This document shows, in pieces, positions 63,926 through 64,000 of a stretch of 64,000 nt of DNA (its first letter is position 1; every line of letters starts with the position of its first letter). The translations under genes and the position numbers were made by a program. Origin of the DNA: Moraxella porci DSM 25326 (lineage in GTDB: Bacteria > Pseudomonadota > Gammaproteobacteria > Pseudomonadales > Moraxellaceae). The stretch is from contig NZ_MUYV01000006.1 of the NCBI RefSeq assembly GCF_002014855.1, positions 101,456 through 165,455 on the forward strand, in the 5' to 3' direction. The notes under the pieces were generated by a model that was given only the letters and a program-made list of their open reading frames with translations, ran no database searches and was not told where the DNA came from.

Positions 63926-64000
63926 GCTGTGATTGGCAAAAATAGTAAACTTTAGTGTAAAAAAACACCCCAATTTTGACAAATGAACCGCACCCCAAAA

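Overview
The window reads as chromosomal DNA of a Moraxella-like member of the Moraxellaceae (Gammaproteobacteria). Supporting signs are a BfmR/BfmS two-component system close to that of Acinetobacter, a class of aspartate carbamoyltransferase paired with a catalytically dead dihydroorotase, SMP/YtjB next to serB, a type IV pilin, and moderate G+C with a strong preference for hairpin-plus-U-tract terminators. I do not assign a species. Most of the sequence is densely packed core metabolism; I see no rRNA operon, insertion sequence, prophage or CRISPR array. One tRNA gene (Val-GAC) is present.

Layout. 0-5 kb: end of the ATP synthase operon (atpD, atpC), bfmR-bfmS, and a convergent EnvZ-like kinase without a neighbouring ompR. 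5-7.2 kb: the rpsP-rimM-trmD-rplS translation operon. 7.2-15.2 kb: a type IV pilin, acnB, a frameshifted secreted WG-repeat protein, a DMT transporter, and etfBA. 15.2-17.8 kb: an AT-rich accessory patch with a DUF596-like gene, an orphan helical protein, a gene split by an in-frame stop, a decayed gene fragment, and three copies of a palindromic ~75-bp repeat. 17.8-32 kb: metallophosphoesterase, SpoU-type methyltransferase, fbp, pyrB-pyrC', a CitE-like lyase, epmA, a lipoprotein, an AI-2E transporter-pdxB pair, purE-purK and a second phosphoesterase. 32-41 kb: truC, a surface-adhesin-E-like protein, a GST, hemJ, bioB, an SCP2 protein-serB pair diverging from SMP/YtjB, a tiny acidic protein, a YecA-like protein and two YbjQ paralogues. 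41-64 kb: rapA, tRNA-Val, epmB/efp, lpxC, dciA, a secreted CHAP-like amidase, yhbY/rlmE/ftsH, plsC, ponA, a T4 endonuclease V homologue, htpG, a membrane-bound C13 peptidase, gdhA and a lipoprotein.

How the genes work together. EpmA, EpmB and EF-P form a complete beta-lysylation pathway for elongation factor P within 21 kb. PurE and PurK carry out consecutive steps of purine synthesis. PyrB and PyrC' probably form one complex. HtpG and FtsH both sit behind promoters that look like sigma-32 heat-shock sites. The RNA-modification genes (trmD, rimM, truC, rlmE, the SpoU enzyme, yhbY) serve ribosome and tRNA maturation.

The most unusual parts are the 15.2-17.8 kb patch of immunity-like and decaying genes wrapped in palindromic repeats, the T7-tract frameshift in the WG-repeat gene, a 12-bp tandem repeat that encodes a short upstream ORF overlapping the fbp start codon, and the chromosomal homologue of phage T4 endonuclease V. 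I do not see a system in this window that I can call wholly new.
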